A DNA stretch of 64,000 bases from Actinomycetes bacterium (GCA_025355305.1 JANXZW010000049.1:1-64000), one strand, 5' to 3'; positions 7,077 to 16,505 are shown, numbered from the stretch's first letter. The notes: generated from the letters alone by a model not told the origin. Made by a program: numbers and translations.

Positions 7077-7131
7077 GCAAAATATGCCAGATATGCCATA
7101 TATGCAAAATATGCCAGATATGCAAAATATG
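7077..7131. repeat. Short AT-rich repeat array at tRNA-Cys 3' end
   Basis: The 20-bp unit GCAAAATATGCCAGATATGC occurs exactly at 7077-7096 and 7104-7123, with 7 bases between, and a 10-bp partial copy follows at 7122-7131, running into the encoded CCA of tRNA-Cys. The sequence is rich in nested GCATAT/ATATGC inverted units. It fills the gap between secreted protein B and the tRNA, and may be a slippage product, a weak terminator or a recombination scar. Confidence 0.7.
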
Positions 7132-7203
7132 GAGGTCGGAACGGGATTTGAACCCGTGTAGCAGGATTTGCAGTCCTGAGCCTCGCCTCTCGGCCATCCG
7201 ACC
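7130..7203 (-). tRNA. tRNA-Cys (anticodon GCA), CCA encoded
   Basis: On the minus strand, acceptor GGTCGGA pairs with TCCGACC. The anticodon stem CAGGA/TCCTG has loop CTGCAAA (anticodon GCA, cysteine), and the T arm ACGGG-TTCAAAT-CCCGT is intact. The discriminator is U, followed by CCA at 7132-7130. It lies 46 bp from tRNA-Gly on the same strand, so the two are probably cotranscribed. Confidence 0.95.
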
Positions 7204-7249
7204 ATATTTTCCGTTTACCCTGCCGGAATCGCATTGAAAGTTTTACTAG

Positions 7250-7322
7250 AGCGGACGACCGGGTTCGAACCGGCGACCTGAACCTTGGCAAGGTTCCGCG
7301 CTACCAACTGCGCTACGTCCGC
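7250..7322 (-). tRNA. tRNA-Gly (anticodon GCC)
   Basis: On the minus strand, acceptor GCGGACG pairs with CGTCCGC. The D arm GCGC-AGTTGGTA-GCGC, the anticodon stem GAACC/GGTTC with loop TTGCCAA (anticodon GCC, glycine) and the T arm GCCGG-TTCGAAC-CCGGT are intact. No CCA is encoded (CTA follows the discriminator), unlike the neighbouring tRNA-Cys and tRNA-Val. It is upstream of tRNA-Cys in the same transcript direction. Confidence 0.95.
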
Positions 7323-7450
7323 ATTTCCACTCTCAAGGTGAACCTCGTGCGTGAAGGCCTAAATCTAGCCTATGGCCCTCAAAAGTGGCAAAGTACGGTG
7401 ATTCCGCTCGTTAAAAGGCGACTCTAAATCCCTGAGGGTAATGTAAAGAC

Positions 7451-9145
7451 ATGGAGTACGGAGCCCCCTTCTTTTGGATGGATGGGATTCTTGCAACTGA
7501 ATTGCTTGAAATAACAGAAGATGTGAGCCGGGTTGAGAGCGGGGGCTTTTGGGCCGTGGCTATCACCTTTGAAGGGGTGCGGACCTTCGCTCGCTTTGCG
7601 ACGGTGCGGCGCGATCAACCATTTCCAGAGACGCCACCCTGGAAGACCCTTCGCTCTATTTGGAAGAGTTCCTTAAATCGCCAGCAGTACTACGAATATG
7701 TGGAAGAGGTACGGCGAAATATTTCGGAAGGCAAGGTGTACCAATCAAATGCCTGCCGAGTCTTATCGACTCCTTTCGCGGGCGCCTCACTTGACTCGCT
7801 CTTTAATGAAATTTTAAGACGGAATATGGCTCCCTATGCGACTTTCATTCGGTTGCCAGGGATAGAGATTGCCTCAGCGTCACCGGAACTCTTTCTGCGG
7901 CGAACTGAGAAAAAGATCAAGACGAGTCCTATCAAAGGAACGCAAACTTCTGGCTCACGCGAGAAGTTTGGGGTCAAGGACCAGAGCGAAAACATCATGA
8001 TTGTAGATTTGATGCGAAATGATCTGAGTCGAATCTGCGAAACTGGAACTATCGAGGTGACAGATTTCTTGCGCGACGAAAATCATCCAGGGATTCGCCA
8101 TTTGGTCTCAGATGTGGAAGGAACTCTGCAACCTGGAATTTCTTGGGATCAAATTCTGCTGGGCCTTCTTCCTCCAGGATCGGTGAGTGGTACTCCGAAA
8201 AGTTCTTCACTTGAAATCATTCGAGAAAACGAACCAGTCCCGCGGGATATCTACTCGGGCCTAATCGGCTGGATCGAAGGCAGCGATGCTTTGTTGGGGT
8301 TAGCAATTAGAACTTTCTGGTCTAAATCGAGGACCCTTTACTTCGGAACTGGAGCTGGTATCACCTGGCCCAGCGATCCCCATCAAGAGTGGCGCGAGAC
8401 CGAGTTGAAGGCGAATCGATTGATCGGGATTGCTGGGGGAATAGATGAAGAGGGATGGCAGTTTGGAGCGGGGATATTCGAGACGCTCTTGATGCGCGAT
8501 CAGGTGCCTCTCTTTTTCGATCAACATATGAGCCGCGCCGAGAGAGCGGCCCGCGAACTAGGAATTGAAATTCCAGAACGTGAGTCGGTATTGCACGCAA
8601 TCGGCTACCTCGCACGTTTCCCATTGGCGCGATTGCGGCTCTCCTTCGGGACGCACTTCTCCCTCTCAGTGGCCGAATATATGCAAGAACGGACTCCGAT
8701 GAAGGTGCGCCTACTGTCAGGGCAACACCAGGCAGGGATTGGAGGCAATAAAGTTTTTCCTTACTGGGAGAGTCTGGATCTGCTTCGCGCCGCAGAATTT
8801 GATGGCTTTGATGAGGTTCTTCTCGTTGATGAAACAGGTCAAGTTGGTGAGGGCGCGACTTGCAACTACCTTTTCAAGGTGGAGGATGGTTGGATCACGC
8901 CTCCTCTCTCTGCGGGTGTGCTCCCAGGAGTGATGCGGGAAATCGCTCTCGGTCAAGGTCTTGCCAGAGAAGTTCCCCTCACTCTAGATAAGTTAGATCA
9001 AATCCAGTCAATGATTGCGCTCTCGAGTCTGCGCATCGCTCGACCGATCGGGGTACTTGGCGAAAAGGAACTTCTGGTGGGTCCAGAGTGCGAACTAATT
9101 TACGAAGCGCTGTGGGGTGCGGCGCAATCCAATTCGGTAGGCTGA
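7451..9145 (+). CDS. PabB-PabC fusion: aminodeoxychorismate synthase I plus lyase
   Basis: 564 residues covering two steps of p-aminobenzoate synthesis for folate. Residues 1-325 are the chorismate-binding PabB domain: the family-typical PIKGT (160-164), [20 protein letters not shown] and the [14 protein letters not shown] segment. The usual N-terminal subdomain is short. Residues 335-560 are a class IV aminotransferase-fold 4-amino-4-deoxychorismate lyase: [10 protein letters not shown], a likely PLP lysine in GGNKVFPY, and [13 protein letters not shown]. The glutaminase subunit PabA is not nearby. Start at ATG 7451 with GAGGGTA upstream; thrS follows after 4 bp. Confidence 0.88.
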   Translation: MEYGAPFFWMDGILATELLEITEDVSRVESGGFWAVAITFEGVRTFARFATVRRDQPFPETPPWKTLRSIWKSSLNRQQYYEYVEEVRRNISEGKVYQSNACRVLSTPFAGASLDSLFNEILRRNMAPYATFIRLPGIEIASASPELFLRRTEKKIKTSPIKGTQTSGSREKFGVKDQSENIMIVDLMRNDLSRICETGTIEVTDFLRDENHPGIRHLVSDVEGTLQPGISWDQILLGLLPPGSVSGTPKSSSLEIIRENEPVPRDIYSGLIGWIEGSDALLGLAIRTFWSKSRTLYFGTGAGITWPSDPHQEWRETELKANRLIGIAGGIDEEGWQFGAGIFETLLMRDQVPLFFDQHMSRAERAARELGIEIPERESVLHAIGYLARFPLARLRLSFGTHFSLSVAEYMQERTPMKVRLLSGQHQAGIGGNKVFPYWESLDLLRAAEFDGFDEVLLVDETGQVGEGATCNYLFKVEDGWITPPLSAGVLPGVMREIALGQGLAREVPLTLDKLDQIQSMIALSSLRIARPIGVLGEKELLVGPECELIYEALWGAAQSNSVG

Positions 9146-9149
9146 GCCA

Positions 9150-11138
9150 ATGAGCTCCCAGATAACTGTCACCGTGGATGGTGTCACCCGAAAGATAGAG
9201 GCCGATCAGCGTCCGACCCATCTCTTCGCAGATCGCCCCACAGTCGTGGTAGCACGCATCAATGGGGGAGTACAAGATCTTTGGAGCGAACTTTTTGAAG
9301 GCGATGTAGTGGAGGCGATTGAGATCACCTCTCCGGAGGGTTTAGGAGTACTCCGCCACTCGACTGCTCACGTCTTGGCGCAGGCGGTTCAAGAGCTCTT
9401 TCCTAAGGCCAAACTAGGAATCGGTCCTCCTATTAAAGACGGTTTCTACTACGACTTTGACCCCGAGAAACCTTTCACTCCAGAGGATTTAGAGAAGCTG
9501 GAATCCGCCATGCGCAAGATCGTAAAGGCGGGTCAACGTTTTCGCCGCAGAGTTGTCACCGAGGCAGAGGCTTTATTCGAACTGCAATCTGAACCGTACA
9601 AGTGTGAACTAGTGGGTATAAAAGGCGCGGACGACGAGTCCTCGGTCGAAGTCGGCGGCACCGAACTCACTATTTACGACAATCTCGGTCGTGATGGTGC
9701 TCCAGTTTGGAAAGATCTCTGTCGCGGACCTCACCTTCCTTCAACGAAACACATTCCAGCGTTCAAGTTGATGCGTTCAGCAGGCGCTTATTGGCGTGGT
9801 TCGGAGAAAAATCCGATGTTGCAGCGTATCTACGGAACCGCTTGGTCTTCACAGGAGGAACTTGATGCATACCTCCAACTTTTGGCTGAAGCAGAGAAAC
9901 GGGATCATCGACGCCTGGGAGCCGAGCTAGATCTCTTTAGCTTTCCAGAGGAGATTGGATCGGGTCTGGCAGTCTTTCATCCCAAAGGTGGAATCGTGCG
10001 GCGGGCGATGGAGGATTACTCAAGGCGCCGCCATGAGGAGGAGGGATATCAGTTTGTCTACTCGCCGCATTTGACCAAGTCAGCTCTCTTTGAAACTTCT
10101 GGACACCTAGATTGGTACTCCGAAGGAATGTATCCACCCATGGTGATGGATGAAGAGTTGCACGCCGATGGAACGGTTAAGCGTCAGGGTCAGAAGTACT
10201 ACATGAAACCGATGAACTGTCCTTTCCACAGTTTGATTTTTCGTGCGAATAGTCGCTCTTATCGTGAACTTCCTTTGCGCCTCTTTGAATTTGGAACTGT
10301 CTATCGCTATGAGAAGTCAGGCGTGATCCATGGCCTAACTCGTGCGCGTGGGTTTACTCAAGATGATGCGCACATTTACTGTACGCGCGAACAGATGATG
10401 GGGGAGTTGGATTCCCTACTCACCTTCGTTCTCAATTTGTTGCGAGACTATGGTCTGAGCGATTTCTATCTCGAACTCTCCACCCGAAACCCAGCGAAAT
10501 CTGTTGGATCAGATGAGGCCTGGGATGAAGCGACTGAGGCATTGCGGCAATCGGCCGAACGACAGAACTTAGAACTCATCCTCGATCCCGAAGGCGCAGC
10601 TTTCTACGGGCCAAAGATTTCTGTGCAAGCGAAGGATGCAATCGGTCGGACCTGGCAGATGTCCACGATCCAAGTTGACTTCCAGTTGCCACAGCGATTT
10701 AACCTCGAGTACCAGTCATCGGATGGGTCTCGACAACAACCGGTCATGATCCACCGCGCGCTCTTTGGATCCATTGAACGTTTCTTCGGGGTTCTGACCG
10801 AACATTACGCCGGTGCATTCCCACCGTGGTTGGCGCCGGTGCAAGTACGCGCCATCCCCGTCGCGGATGCTTTTCTCCCATACCTACAAGAGATTGCAGC
10901 GACGATGCGCAAGGCCGGAATCCGCGTCGATGTTGACTCCTCTGATGATCGAATGCAGAAGAAGGTGCGCAATGCGCAGCTCGAGAAGATTCCCTTCATG
11001 ATGATTGCCGGAGAAGAAGATCAGAAGAATGGCGCCATCTCTTTTCGCTATCGCAATGGTGAACAAAAGAATGGAATTTCCATTAGCGAGGCGATCACCG
11101 AGATCACCACTGCAGTTGCTAGTCGCATCCAGATCTAG
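9150..11138 (+). CDS. thrS: Threonine--tRNA ligase
   Basis: 662 residues, full length. An N-terminal TGS domain (1-62) is followed by the editing domain with HSTAHVLAQ (His70, His74) and a class II catalytic core with MNCPFH (zinc Cys near 356), [12 protein letters not shown] (motif 2 region) and [11 protein letters not shown] (motif 3), then the anticodon-binding domain ([11 protein letters not shown]). It charges tRNA-Thr in the cytosol. It begins the conserved actinobacterial block thrS-HIT-pgsA-acyltransferase-pimA. Confidence 0.97.
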   Translation: MSSQITVTVDGVTRKIEADQRPTHLFADRPTVVVARINGGVQDLWSELFEGDVVEAIEITSPEGLGVLRHSTAHVLAQAVQELFPKAKLGIGPPIKDGFYYDFDPEKPFTPEDLEKLESAMRKIVKAGQRFRRRVVTEAEALFELQSEPYKCELVGIKGADDESSVEVGGTELTIYDNLGRDGAPVWKDLCRGPHLPSTKHIPAFKLMRSAGAYWRGSEKNPMLQRIYGTAWSSQEELDAYLQLLAEAEKRDHRRLGAELDLFSFPEEIGSGLAVFHPKGGIVRRAMEDYSRRRHEEEGYQFVYSPHLTKSALFETSGHLDWYSEGMYPPMVMDEELHADGTVKRQGQKYYMKPMNCPFHSLIFRANSRSYRELPLRLFEFGTVYRYEKSGVIHGLTRARGFTQDDAHIYCTREQMMGELDSLLTFVLNLLRDYGLSDFYLELSTRNPAKSVGSDEAWDEATEALRQSAERQNLELILDPEGAAFYGPKISVQAKDAIGRTWQMSTIQVDFQLPQRFNLEYQSSDGSRQQPVMIHRALFGSIERFFGVLTEHYAGAFPPWLAPVQVRAIPVADAFLPYLQEIAATMRKAGIRVDVDSSDDRMQKKVRNAQLEKIPFMMIAGEEDQKNGAISFRYRNGEQKNGISISEAITEITTAVASRIQI

Positions 11139-11147
11139 CGAGCGCGG

Positions 11148-11693
11148 ATGACTATGGGTGAAGAGAACAAGGCGGCGGTTGGAACCCCAGATAATTTCGA
11201 TCGATTATGGGCGCCCCATCGCACCGCATATTTATCTGGGGAAAATCGTCCGCTACCCACCAACGATGTGCCCTGCCCATTCTGCCGCGTACCGAGCTTG
11301 CCAGATCAAGAAGGTCTCATAGTTGCGCGGGGGGTTACCTGCTTTGTAGTCTTGAATCTCTATCCGTACAACGCTGGACATCTCCTGATCTGCACCTACC
11401 GTCATGTAGCCGACCTCACCGAGATGAGTGTTGAAGAGCGGAATGAAATGTTGGAACTCAGTGCCCATGCCATGAAGGTTCTTCGAAAAGTTGAAGATCC
11501 CAAAGGATTCAATCTAGGAATGAATCAAGGCGCGATCTCGGGAGCAGGGATAGCCGAGCATATCCATCAGCACGTTGTACCTAGGTGGAGTGGAGATGCA
11601 AACTTTATGCCGGTTATTGGTCAGACAAAGGTTTTACCAGAGATGTTGCAAGATACTCGAGAGAAGTTAGCTCAAAGCTGGAACTTTATTTAA
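11148..11693 (+). CDS. HIT-family hydrolase, Ap4A phosphorylase-like
   Basis: 181 residues. The histidine-triad motif is HIHQHVVPRW, followed by the SGDANFMPVIGQTKVLPEML segment typical of the actinobacterial Ap4A phosphorylase subgroup, whose mycobacterial member also lies between thrS and pgsA. It would cleave dinucleoside polyphosphates such as Ap4A, formed by aminoacyl-tRNA synthetases. It starts at ATG 11148 (ATG 11154 is also possible), 9 bp after thrS. Its 3' end overlaps the convergent GTPase-like ORF by 27 bp. Confidence 0.9.
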   Translation: MTMGEENKAAVGTPDNFDRLWAPHRTAYLSGENRPLPTNDVPCPFCRVPSLPDQEGLIVARGVTCFVVLNLYPYNAGHLLICTYRHVADLTEMSVEERNEMLELSAHAMKVLRKVEDPKGFNLGMNQGAISGAGIAEHIHQHVVPRWSGDANFMPVIGQTKVLPEMLQDTREKLAQSWNFI

Positions 11694-12242
11694 ATATTCA
11701 ATAATCTGCTCCAAACCTATTTTACTTCCCTCGATCCAAGGTAGAGCGGGAAAGAGCAGTCCTGCCGTAAAGGCATCATCACCTGCCTCCTTGAGATCCT
11801 CCAAGTACTCTTCGCGAAATTCCGCGACAAGTTCAATGTGCTCAACCTCGGCATCGCCTTCGATCTTCACACCAGAGGAGTAATCCGAAATTTTCAAAGT
11901 CTCCAGATTAATTAGGGCAACCGGGATTCCCTCATCACTGTGCAAGACTAAAAATGGAGTAACAATTGGATCTAACATTTTTCCTGCGATAGCTGTCATA
12001 TCGTCGAAATCAATCTCGCTAGAAAGTAGATCGCAAATAATCACCAGAGAAGGGATGTACAGATCGCGGGCCTGGCGCCACCTTTGGAGATCAGCTGAGA
12101 TGATCCCGTCTTTAGCGCTCACGAGGAAGAGCGCCACGTCGCACTCTTCGAGAGTTATCGCTTCTATCGCCAATTCTCGGGCTAATTGCTCGCTCTTAGC
12201 CCCAATGAGCGAGATTTTTTTTGGATTTATTAGGTCTGACAC
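11667..12242 (-). CDS. Degenerate EF-G-like GTPase-domain protein
   Basis: 191 residues from GTG 12242. The middle resembles the G domain of EF-G-like factors: DVALFLVSAKDGI..DLQRWRQARDLYIPSLVIICDLL..DFDDMTAIAGKM..PFLVLHSDEGIPVALINLETLKISDYSSG. However, the expected P-loop (GxxxxGKT) reads ISLIGAKSEQLA and the NKxD motif reads CDLL, so GTP binding is unlikely. EF-G-type domains II-V are absent. It is antisense to its neighbours, overlapping the HIT gene by 27 bp and diverging from pgsA. I recall an EF-G2-like gene at the pgsA locus in some actinobacteria, so this may be its shortened relic. Whether it is expressed is unknown. Confidence 0.55.
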   Translation of the reverse strand: MSDLINPKKISLIGAKSEQLARELAIEAITLEECDVALFLVSAKDGIISADLQRWRQARDLYIPSLVIICDLLSSEIDFDDMTAIAGKMLDPIVTPFLVLHSDEGIPVALINLETLKISDYSSGVKIEGDAEVEHIELVAEFREEYLEDLKEAGDDAFTAGLLFPALPWIEGSKIGLEQIIEYLNKVPALS

Positions 12243-12266
12243 AGTATCCGAGCCTACGATGTATTA

Positions 12267-12869
12267 GTGATTTCGGCCTCGATCAAAGCTCCTATGGTGC
12301 GCGTGGTGACGCCTCTCTGCCGCTGGCTCATGGAAGCGGGAGTGACTGCCAACCAAATCTCTGCGGTGGGTGGTTTAGGAGCGAGCGTTAGCGCCATTTC
12401 TTTTTTTACCCGCGGTATCTATTTCTGGGGAACTCTTGTCACACTCTTCTTCATCCTCTTTGACCTACTAGATGGAACATTGGCTCGCATGACCGATTCG
12501 GGTGGGTCTAAATGGGGCGCACTTTTGGACTCCACCTTAGATCGAATCTCAGATGCTGCGCTCCTGGGCTCTGTCGCATATTTCTTGATGAAGAGCCACG
12601 ACCCTTTGGTGCCGGTCCTGCTAGTCGCCCTAGTTGCGGGTGGTCTGGTCTCCTACATCAAGGCGCGTGCTGAAGGCTTGGGAGTTGCATGCAATGGCGG
12701 AGTAGCTGAGAGGACTGATCGTCTGATCATCATCTTCCTCGCTCTGGGTTTGGCTGGCATTGGAACCCCTTATATCTTGGCGGTAGGCATCTGGCTTCTG
12801 GCTTTGGCCAGCGTCTATACCGTCTGTGAGAGATTGGCGATCGTCTACCGCGCCACTAGCGGCCGATAG
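12267..12869 (+). CDS. pgsA: CDP-alcohol phosphatidyltransferase, phosphatidylinositol-phosphate synthase type
   Basis: 200-residue integral membrane protein with several hydrophobic segments. The signature DLLDGTLAR..GALLDSTLDRISD (residues 66-96) matches D-x2-DG-x2-AR-x8-G-x3-D-x3-D, the metal-binding active site of the family. In actinobacteria this gene, placed before an acyltransferase and pimA, makes phosphatidylinositol phosphate from CDP-diacylglycerol and inositol phosphate, the base of PIM lipids. It starts at GTG 12267; the acyltransferase gene follows after 2 bp. Confidence 0.9.
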   Translation: MISASIKAPMVRVVTPLCRWLMEAGVTANQISAVGGLGASVSAISFFTRGIYFWGTLVTLFFILFDLLDGTLARMTDSGGSKWGALLDSTLDRISDAALLGSVAYFLMKSHDPLVPVLLVALVAGGLVSYIKARAEGLGVACNGGVAERTDRLIIIFLALGLAGIGTPYILAVGIWLLALASVYTVCERLAIVYRATSGR

Positions 12870-12871
12870 AG

Positions 12872-13753
12872 ATGTCTTTGACCTACATCGCTTATTTCTT
12901 AGCTTGGAAACTTTTGGGTTACCTACCAGAGAAGCAGGCCTACGGTTTGATGGAGTGGGTTGCTGATCAAATTACCAAGCGAAACCCCTCCGGAGTGCAA
13001 CGGTTGCGCTCTAATTACCTACGCGTGCGTCCGGAGTTGCAAGAGCCCGAATTACAGCAAGCGGTGAGAGAAGGGATGCGTTCCTACCTTCGCTATTGGT
13101 GTGACACTTTTAGGCTGCCGTTATGGTCAAGTGAAGAGATCATTTCCCGCACCACTGTCATTAATGATCACCTGCTTCGCGAAGCGCTCGCGGCAGGAAA
13201 AGGTGCAATCGTCTCCTTACCTCATGCAGGCAATTGGGATCTTGCTGGGGCCTATTACTGCGAGACTGGTGCACCGATTGTTACCGTCGCAGAACATTTG
13301 GAGCCCGAGCGTCTCTTCAAGAAATTTCTCGGCTACCGCCAATCCCTTGGGATGGAGGTGCTCGATGCGAGTGCGCGCTCTCTCGCAATACTTTCCCAAC
13401 GGCTGCGACAAGGTCGTTTGATTGCTCTTGTGGCGGACCGCGATCTCTCTAAGAATGGTGTCGATGTAGTTTTCTTCAACCATCCAGCACGCATGCCGGC
13501 GGGACCGGCAGTTCTCTCCATTCAAACGCAAGCCCCTTTGCTGACTGCATTCGTTCGCTATCTTCAGACCGGAATCGAAATCACCTTCGAACCAGCGATC
13601 GCGATCCCAGAAAATGGAAAAAATTCTGAAAGAGTTGCCATCATGATTCAAGAATCAGCGACCCGACTGGAACGACACCTCACCACCCATACAACCGACT
13701 GGCATATGTTGCAGCGGATTTGGATTGATGGCGATTTCAAGGAGCGCGAGTGA
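12872..13753 (+). CDS. patA: Phosphatidylinositol mannoside acyltransferase (LpxL/HtrB-like)
   Basis: 293 residues of the LPLAT superfamily. The catalytic H-x4-D motif is HAGNWD (His118, Asp123), followed by the acceptor-site region LIALVADRDLSKNGVDVVFF. Located between pgsA and pimA, it probably acylates the mannose of PIM1/PIM2 at the cytoplasmic face of the membrane. Overlaps pimA by 4 bp (GTGA), indicating translational coupling. Confidence 0.88.
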   Translation: MSLTYIAYFLAWKLLGYLPEKQAYGLMEWVADQITKRNPSGVQRLRSNYLRVRPELQEPELQQAVREGMRSYLRYWCDTFRLPLWSSEEIISRTTVINDHLLREALAAGKGAIVSLPHAGNWDLAGAYYCETGAPIVTVAEHLEPERLFKKFLGYRQSLGMEVLDASARSLAILSQRLRQGRLIALVADRDLSKNGVDVVFFNHPARMPAGPAVLSIQTQAPLLTAFVRYLQTGIEITFEPAIAIPENGKNSERVAIMIQESATRLERHLTTHTTDWHMLQRIWIDGDFKERE

Positions 13754-14931
13754 TCGAGAGAGAGTTGCGCATCGGAATGGTTTGTCCTTATGGGTGGGAT
13801 ATTCCCGGAGGCGTACAGATTCATGTACGTGAGTTGGCCGAGCATTTCATCGCGCAGGGACACCATGTTTCGGTCATTGCACCGGTCAGCGATGAGGACT
13901 CCATTACCGATCCGTGGCTAATCAGTGCCGGTAGACCGGTCCCAATTCCTTTCAACGGCTCGGTCGCACGCGTGCTCTTTGGACCAATTGCTGCCTCTCG
14001 AGTGCGCCAGTGGATCGTGCAAGGGGATTTCGACCTCCTCCACATGCATGAACCTGGCATTCCCTCTATCTCGCTCTTGGCTTGCTGGGCTGCAGAGGGA
14101 GCGATGGTGGGAACTTTCCACGCCTCCACTCCCAAGATGAGAGCGATCGCCTCCGTTGGTCCACTCATCGAACCGATGATCGAGAAACTGAGCGCCAGAA
14201 TTGCTGTCAGCGAAATGGCGCAGGCAACTGTGAGCAATCTTTACGGAACGGAGGCGGTAGTGATACCAAATGGAATTGATACCACTCGATTCCGCCAAAG
14301 TCATGTGGAAAGTTCATTGCGTTGGCAGAGTGGATTGCGCATCGGTTTCTTGGGCCGCTTTGAAGAGGCGCGAAAGGGTTTACCACTTTTATTGGAGGCT
14401 CTCCCTAAAATTTTGAAGTCCTTGCCGGGGGTTGAATTGATCGTTGCTGGACCCGGCGATCCTTCCAAAGTTCTTGCCAAGATGGAGCCCAGTATTGCTA
14501 GACAGGTCAAATTTTTAGGAAGACTATCTGAAGAGGAGAAAGTGCAATTCCTCTCCAGCCTCAACCTTTATATCGCACCTAACACAGGGGGTGAATCCTT
14601 TGGAATCATCTTGGCAGAGGCGATGGCCTCTGGTACTCCGGTGCTTGCCAGCGACATTCCTGCATTTGTCGATCTCCTATCGGTGGGAGATAGTGGCGTG
14701 AGCTTTGCCTCTGAAGACTCTGGAGATCTGGCGCGAAAGGTCGTAGCACTCTTGCGCGATCGTCCGCGATTACAACAACTTGCTGAGAATGGTTCGAAGG
14801 CGGCGATTCGATTCGATTGGGGGAGCGTGGCTACCCAGATAATGAGCGTCTACGAAGTTGCGATGACGGGTCACGGCAGAGTTGCCGTCGGATCTGAGAA
14901 CGCGAGTTGGAAGAAGGGGCGGGAGAGATGA
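13750..14931 (+). CDS. pimA: GDP-mannose-dependent phosphatidylinositol mannosyltransferase
   Basis: 393-residue GT4 glycosyltransferase with GT-B fold. The N terminus has the glycine-rich GWDIPGGVQIHVRELAEHF; the middle has LHMHEPGIPS and IPNGIDTTRF; the C-terminal donor site has GRFEEARKGLPLLLEAL and GGESFGIILAEAMASGTPV (the E-x7-E motif). It transfers the first mannose from GDP-mannose to phosphatidylinositol. The C-terminal end is slightly extended and basic. It overlaps both neighbours by 4 bp. Confidence 0.92.
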   Translation: MIERELRIGMVCPYGWDIPGGVQIHVRELAEHFIAQGHHVSVIAPVSDEDSITDPWLISAGRPVPIPFNGSVARVLFGPIAASRVRQWIVQGDFDLLHMHEPGIPSISLLACWAAEGAMVGTFHASTPKMRAIASVGPLIEPMIEKLSARIAVSEMAQATVSNLYGTEAVVIPNGIDTTRFRQSHVESSLRWQSGLRIGFLGRFEEARKGLPLLLEALPKILKSLPGVELIVAGPGDPSKVLAKMEPSIARQVKFLGRLSEEEKVQFLSSLNLYIAPNTGGESFGIILAEAMASGTPVLASDIPAFVDLLSVGDSGVSFASEDSGDLARKVVALLRDRPRLQQLAENGSKAAIRFDWGSVATQIMSVYEVAMTGHGRVAVGSENASWKKGRER

Positions 14932-15431
14932 GGTTCATAGCGGGTGCTCTCGTACTCCTTCTCTTCATCTGGTACCTCTCTTTTTCTGCGGCGCGCCTCG
15001 ATCGTCTGCATCATCGCGTCGAAACCTCCTGGGAGCATCTTGATGCGCTCTTGCAACGGCGGGCGGCGTTAGCTCTGGACATCTCGCATCAGACTGATTT
15101 AGATCCCGCTACCGATTTCATCTTGTTGCAATCTGCCTATGTGAGCCGCGAGGAAGCGATCATCGATCGCAATGATGCAGAACGCTCCCTTTCGGAATCT
15201 CTTAAGTTTCTTCGCGAATCCGCGCGCAGTGGAGAGGTGAGTATCTCAGTGCGACTTCTCGAGGAGTTAACCGCGCTCACCGAAAAGATTACGCTGGCTA
15301 TTGCCATCCATTTAGAGGCAGTCAACTCAGTCGCTAAATTGCGCTCTAAACCGTTGTATCGACTCTTTCACCTCGCCGGAAAGGCGAAGTTGCCTCGCAT
15401 CTACTCCTTTGAAGAGGACTCACTATTATGA
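14928..15431 (+). CDS. LemA-like membrane-anchored helical protein
   Basis: 167 residues from ATG 14928, which overlaps the pimA stop as ATGA and has a G-rich site (GGCGGGAG) upstream; an upstream TTG at 14907 lacks these signs. One N-terminal transmembrane segment (FIAGALVLLLFIWYLSF) is followed by long amphipathic helices. WEHLDALLQRRAALALDIS corresponds to the LemA pattern 'W-x2-LD-x2-LQRR-x2-L'. Function unknown; in actinobacteria a gene of this kind often follows pimA. Confidence 0.7.
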   Translation: MRFIAGALVLLLFIWYLSFSAARLDRLHHRVETSWEHLDALLQRRAALALDISHQTDLDPATDFILLQSAYVSREEAIIDRNDAERSLSESLKFLRESARSGEVSISVRLLEELTALTEKITLAIAIHLEAVNSVAKLRSKPLYRLFHLAGKAKLPRIYSFEEDSLL

Positions 15432-16465
15432 ATGTGAAAATCGTAAAGAGAAAGTTCGTTGGAACATTTGTTGCCCTGGGCGCAATCTTGGCTCTCACGG
15501 GATGTGGTTCGAGTTCGACAAAAGTGCCTTCCGCAGTTGTTGTTCCTACGAATGTCCTTACAGGATTGCCAGGAAGTAACGGACCAGTTCTCTTTGTGAA
15601 GATCGATGACACGCTTCCAGCTCATCCCCAGATTGGGCTTGATAGCGCTGATGTCATTTACATAGAGCAGGTTGAAGGTGGGTTAACTCGTCTCGCCGCT
15701 GTTTTCAGCAATAAACTCCCTGCGCAGATTGGGCCAATTCGTTCAGCCCGTATCAGCGACATCGATTTGATGGCGAACTATGGGCGCGTTGGAATGGCTT
15801 ACAGCGGGGCACAGACATTGTTCCTCCCGGTTTTGCGAGCATCGAATATCGAAGATATTGGTGCTGATACTGAACCGGCTTCGATCTATGCGCGCGATCC
15901 TGTGCGAACTGCCCCAACGAATATGGTCTTGAACCCGAGGGCTCTGCTCAAGAAATCTATTCAGGTAGAAGGTCGCCAGATAGCCACCGCTAAATCTGTC
16001 GGGTGGAATTTTGGACCTTTGCCATCTGGCGGCGCCCTCGTGAAGAGCGTCACACTCAAGTGGCCCGCTGCTACCTACAAGGCTGCGTGGTCTGCAACAT
16101 TGGGAAAATGGAAGATGACATATAACGGCGCCCCTGACCTTGCAGCCGATGGCGTGCGACTCGGTTCACCAACTTTGTTGATCCAAGAGGTGAGTATCAC
16201 TCCGTCGATTTATCACGACCACACGGGCAGCTATACGCCATTTAGTAACACAATTGGTTCGGGAACTGGATACCTTCTGCGCGATGGGCAGGAAATCCCC
16301 GTATTTTGGAGTAGACCGAGCGCTACAGCACCGACTACCTGGACCCTCAAAGATGGCTCTCCGGCCTATTTCCACCCGGGCCAGATCTGGGTCGCGCTTA
16401 CCGATCAGCAGCCAAACTTCACCTTTAGGCCTTCTGGGACGCCAGTAGCGACAACTTCAAAGTAG
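15428..16465 (+). CDS. DUF3048-domain lipoprotein
   Basis: 345 residues with a type II signal peptide: basic MNVKIVKRK, a hydrophobic core and lipobox LTGCGSSS (Cys near 26), so it is probably anchored on the outer face of the membrane. The mature part matches the DUF3048 (YerB-like) layout: PVLFVKIDD..AHPQIGLDSADVIYIEQVEGGLTRLAAVF, IGPIRSARISDIDL, and a later FWSRPSATAPTTW..PGQIWVAL segment. Enzymatic role unknown. Start ATG 15428 overlaps the previous stop by 4 bp, so it ends the PIM-linked operon. Confidence 0.85.
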   Translation: MNVKIVKRKFVGTFVALGAILALTGCGSSSTKVPSAVVVPTNVLTGLPGSNGPVLFVKIDDTLPAHPQIGLDSADVIYIEQVEGGLTRLAAVFSNKLPAQIGPIRSARISDIDLMANYGRVGMAYSGAQTLFLPVLRASNIEDIGADTEPASIYARDPVRTAPTNMVLNPRALLKKSIQVEGRQIATAKSVGWNFGPLPSGGALVKSVTLKWPAATYKAAWSATLGKWKMTYNGAPDLAADGVRLGSPTLLIQEVSITPSIYHDHTGSYTPFSNTIGSGTGYLLRDGQEIPVFWSRPSATAPTTWTLKDGSPAYFHPGQIWVALTDQQPNFTFRPSGTPVATTSK

Positions 16466-16467
16466 AG

Positions 16468-16505
16468 TTGGGTTCTTGCCCAAGAAGGTAAAACCTCAAG
16501 AGGTT
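16468..16505. promoter_or_regulatory. Two short inverted repeats upstream of pdxS
   Basis: TTGGG (16468-16472) pairs with CCCAA (16479-16483) across 6 bases, and AACCTC (16492-16497) is the exact complement of GAGGTT (16500-16505). Both fall in the 62-bp gap between the lipoprotein gene and pdxS. They could form weak hairpins ending the upstream transcript or an operator for the vitamin B6 genes; there is no T tract. Confidence 0.3.

Noticed and set aside
7077-7131. Possible CRISPR array
   Set aside because: Only two full units with a 7-base spacer, AT-rich and self-complementary; no cas genes.
6795-7205. 136-codon minus ORF over secreted protein B and tRNA-Cys
   Set aside because: It runs through the tRNA-Cys gene and the AT repeat, and its opposite strand is a supported coding gene.
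11207-11434. Alternative frame ORF within the HIT gene
   Set aside because: It lies wholly inside a gene with an intact HIT motif and shows no domain of its own.
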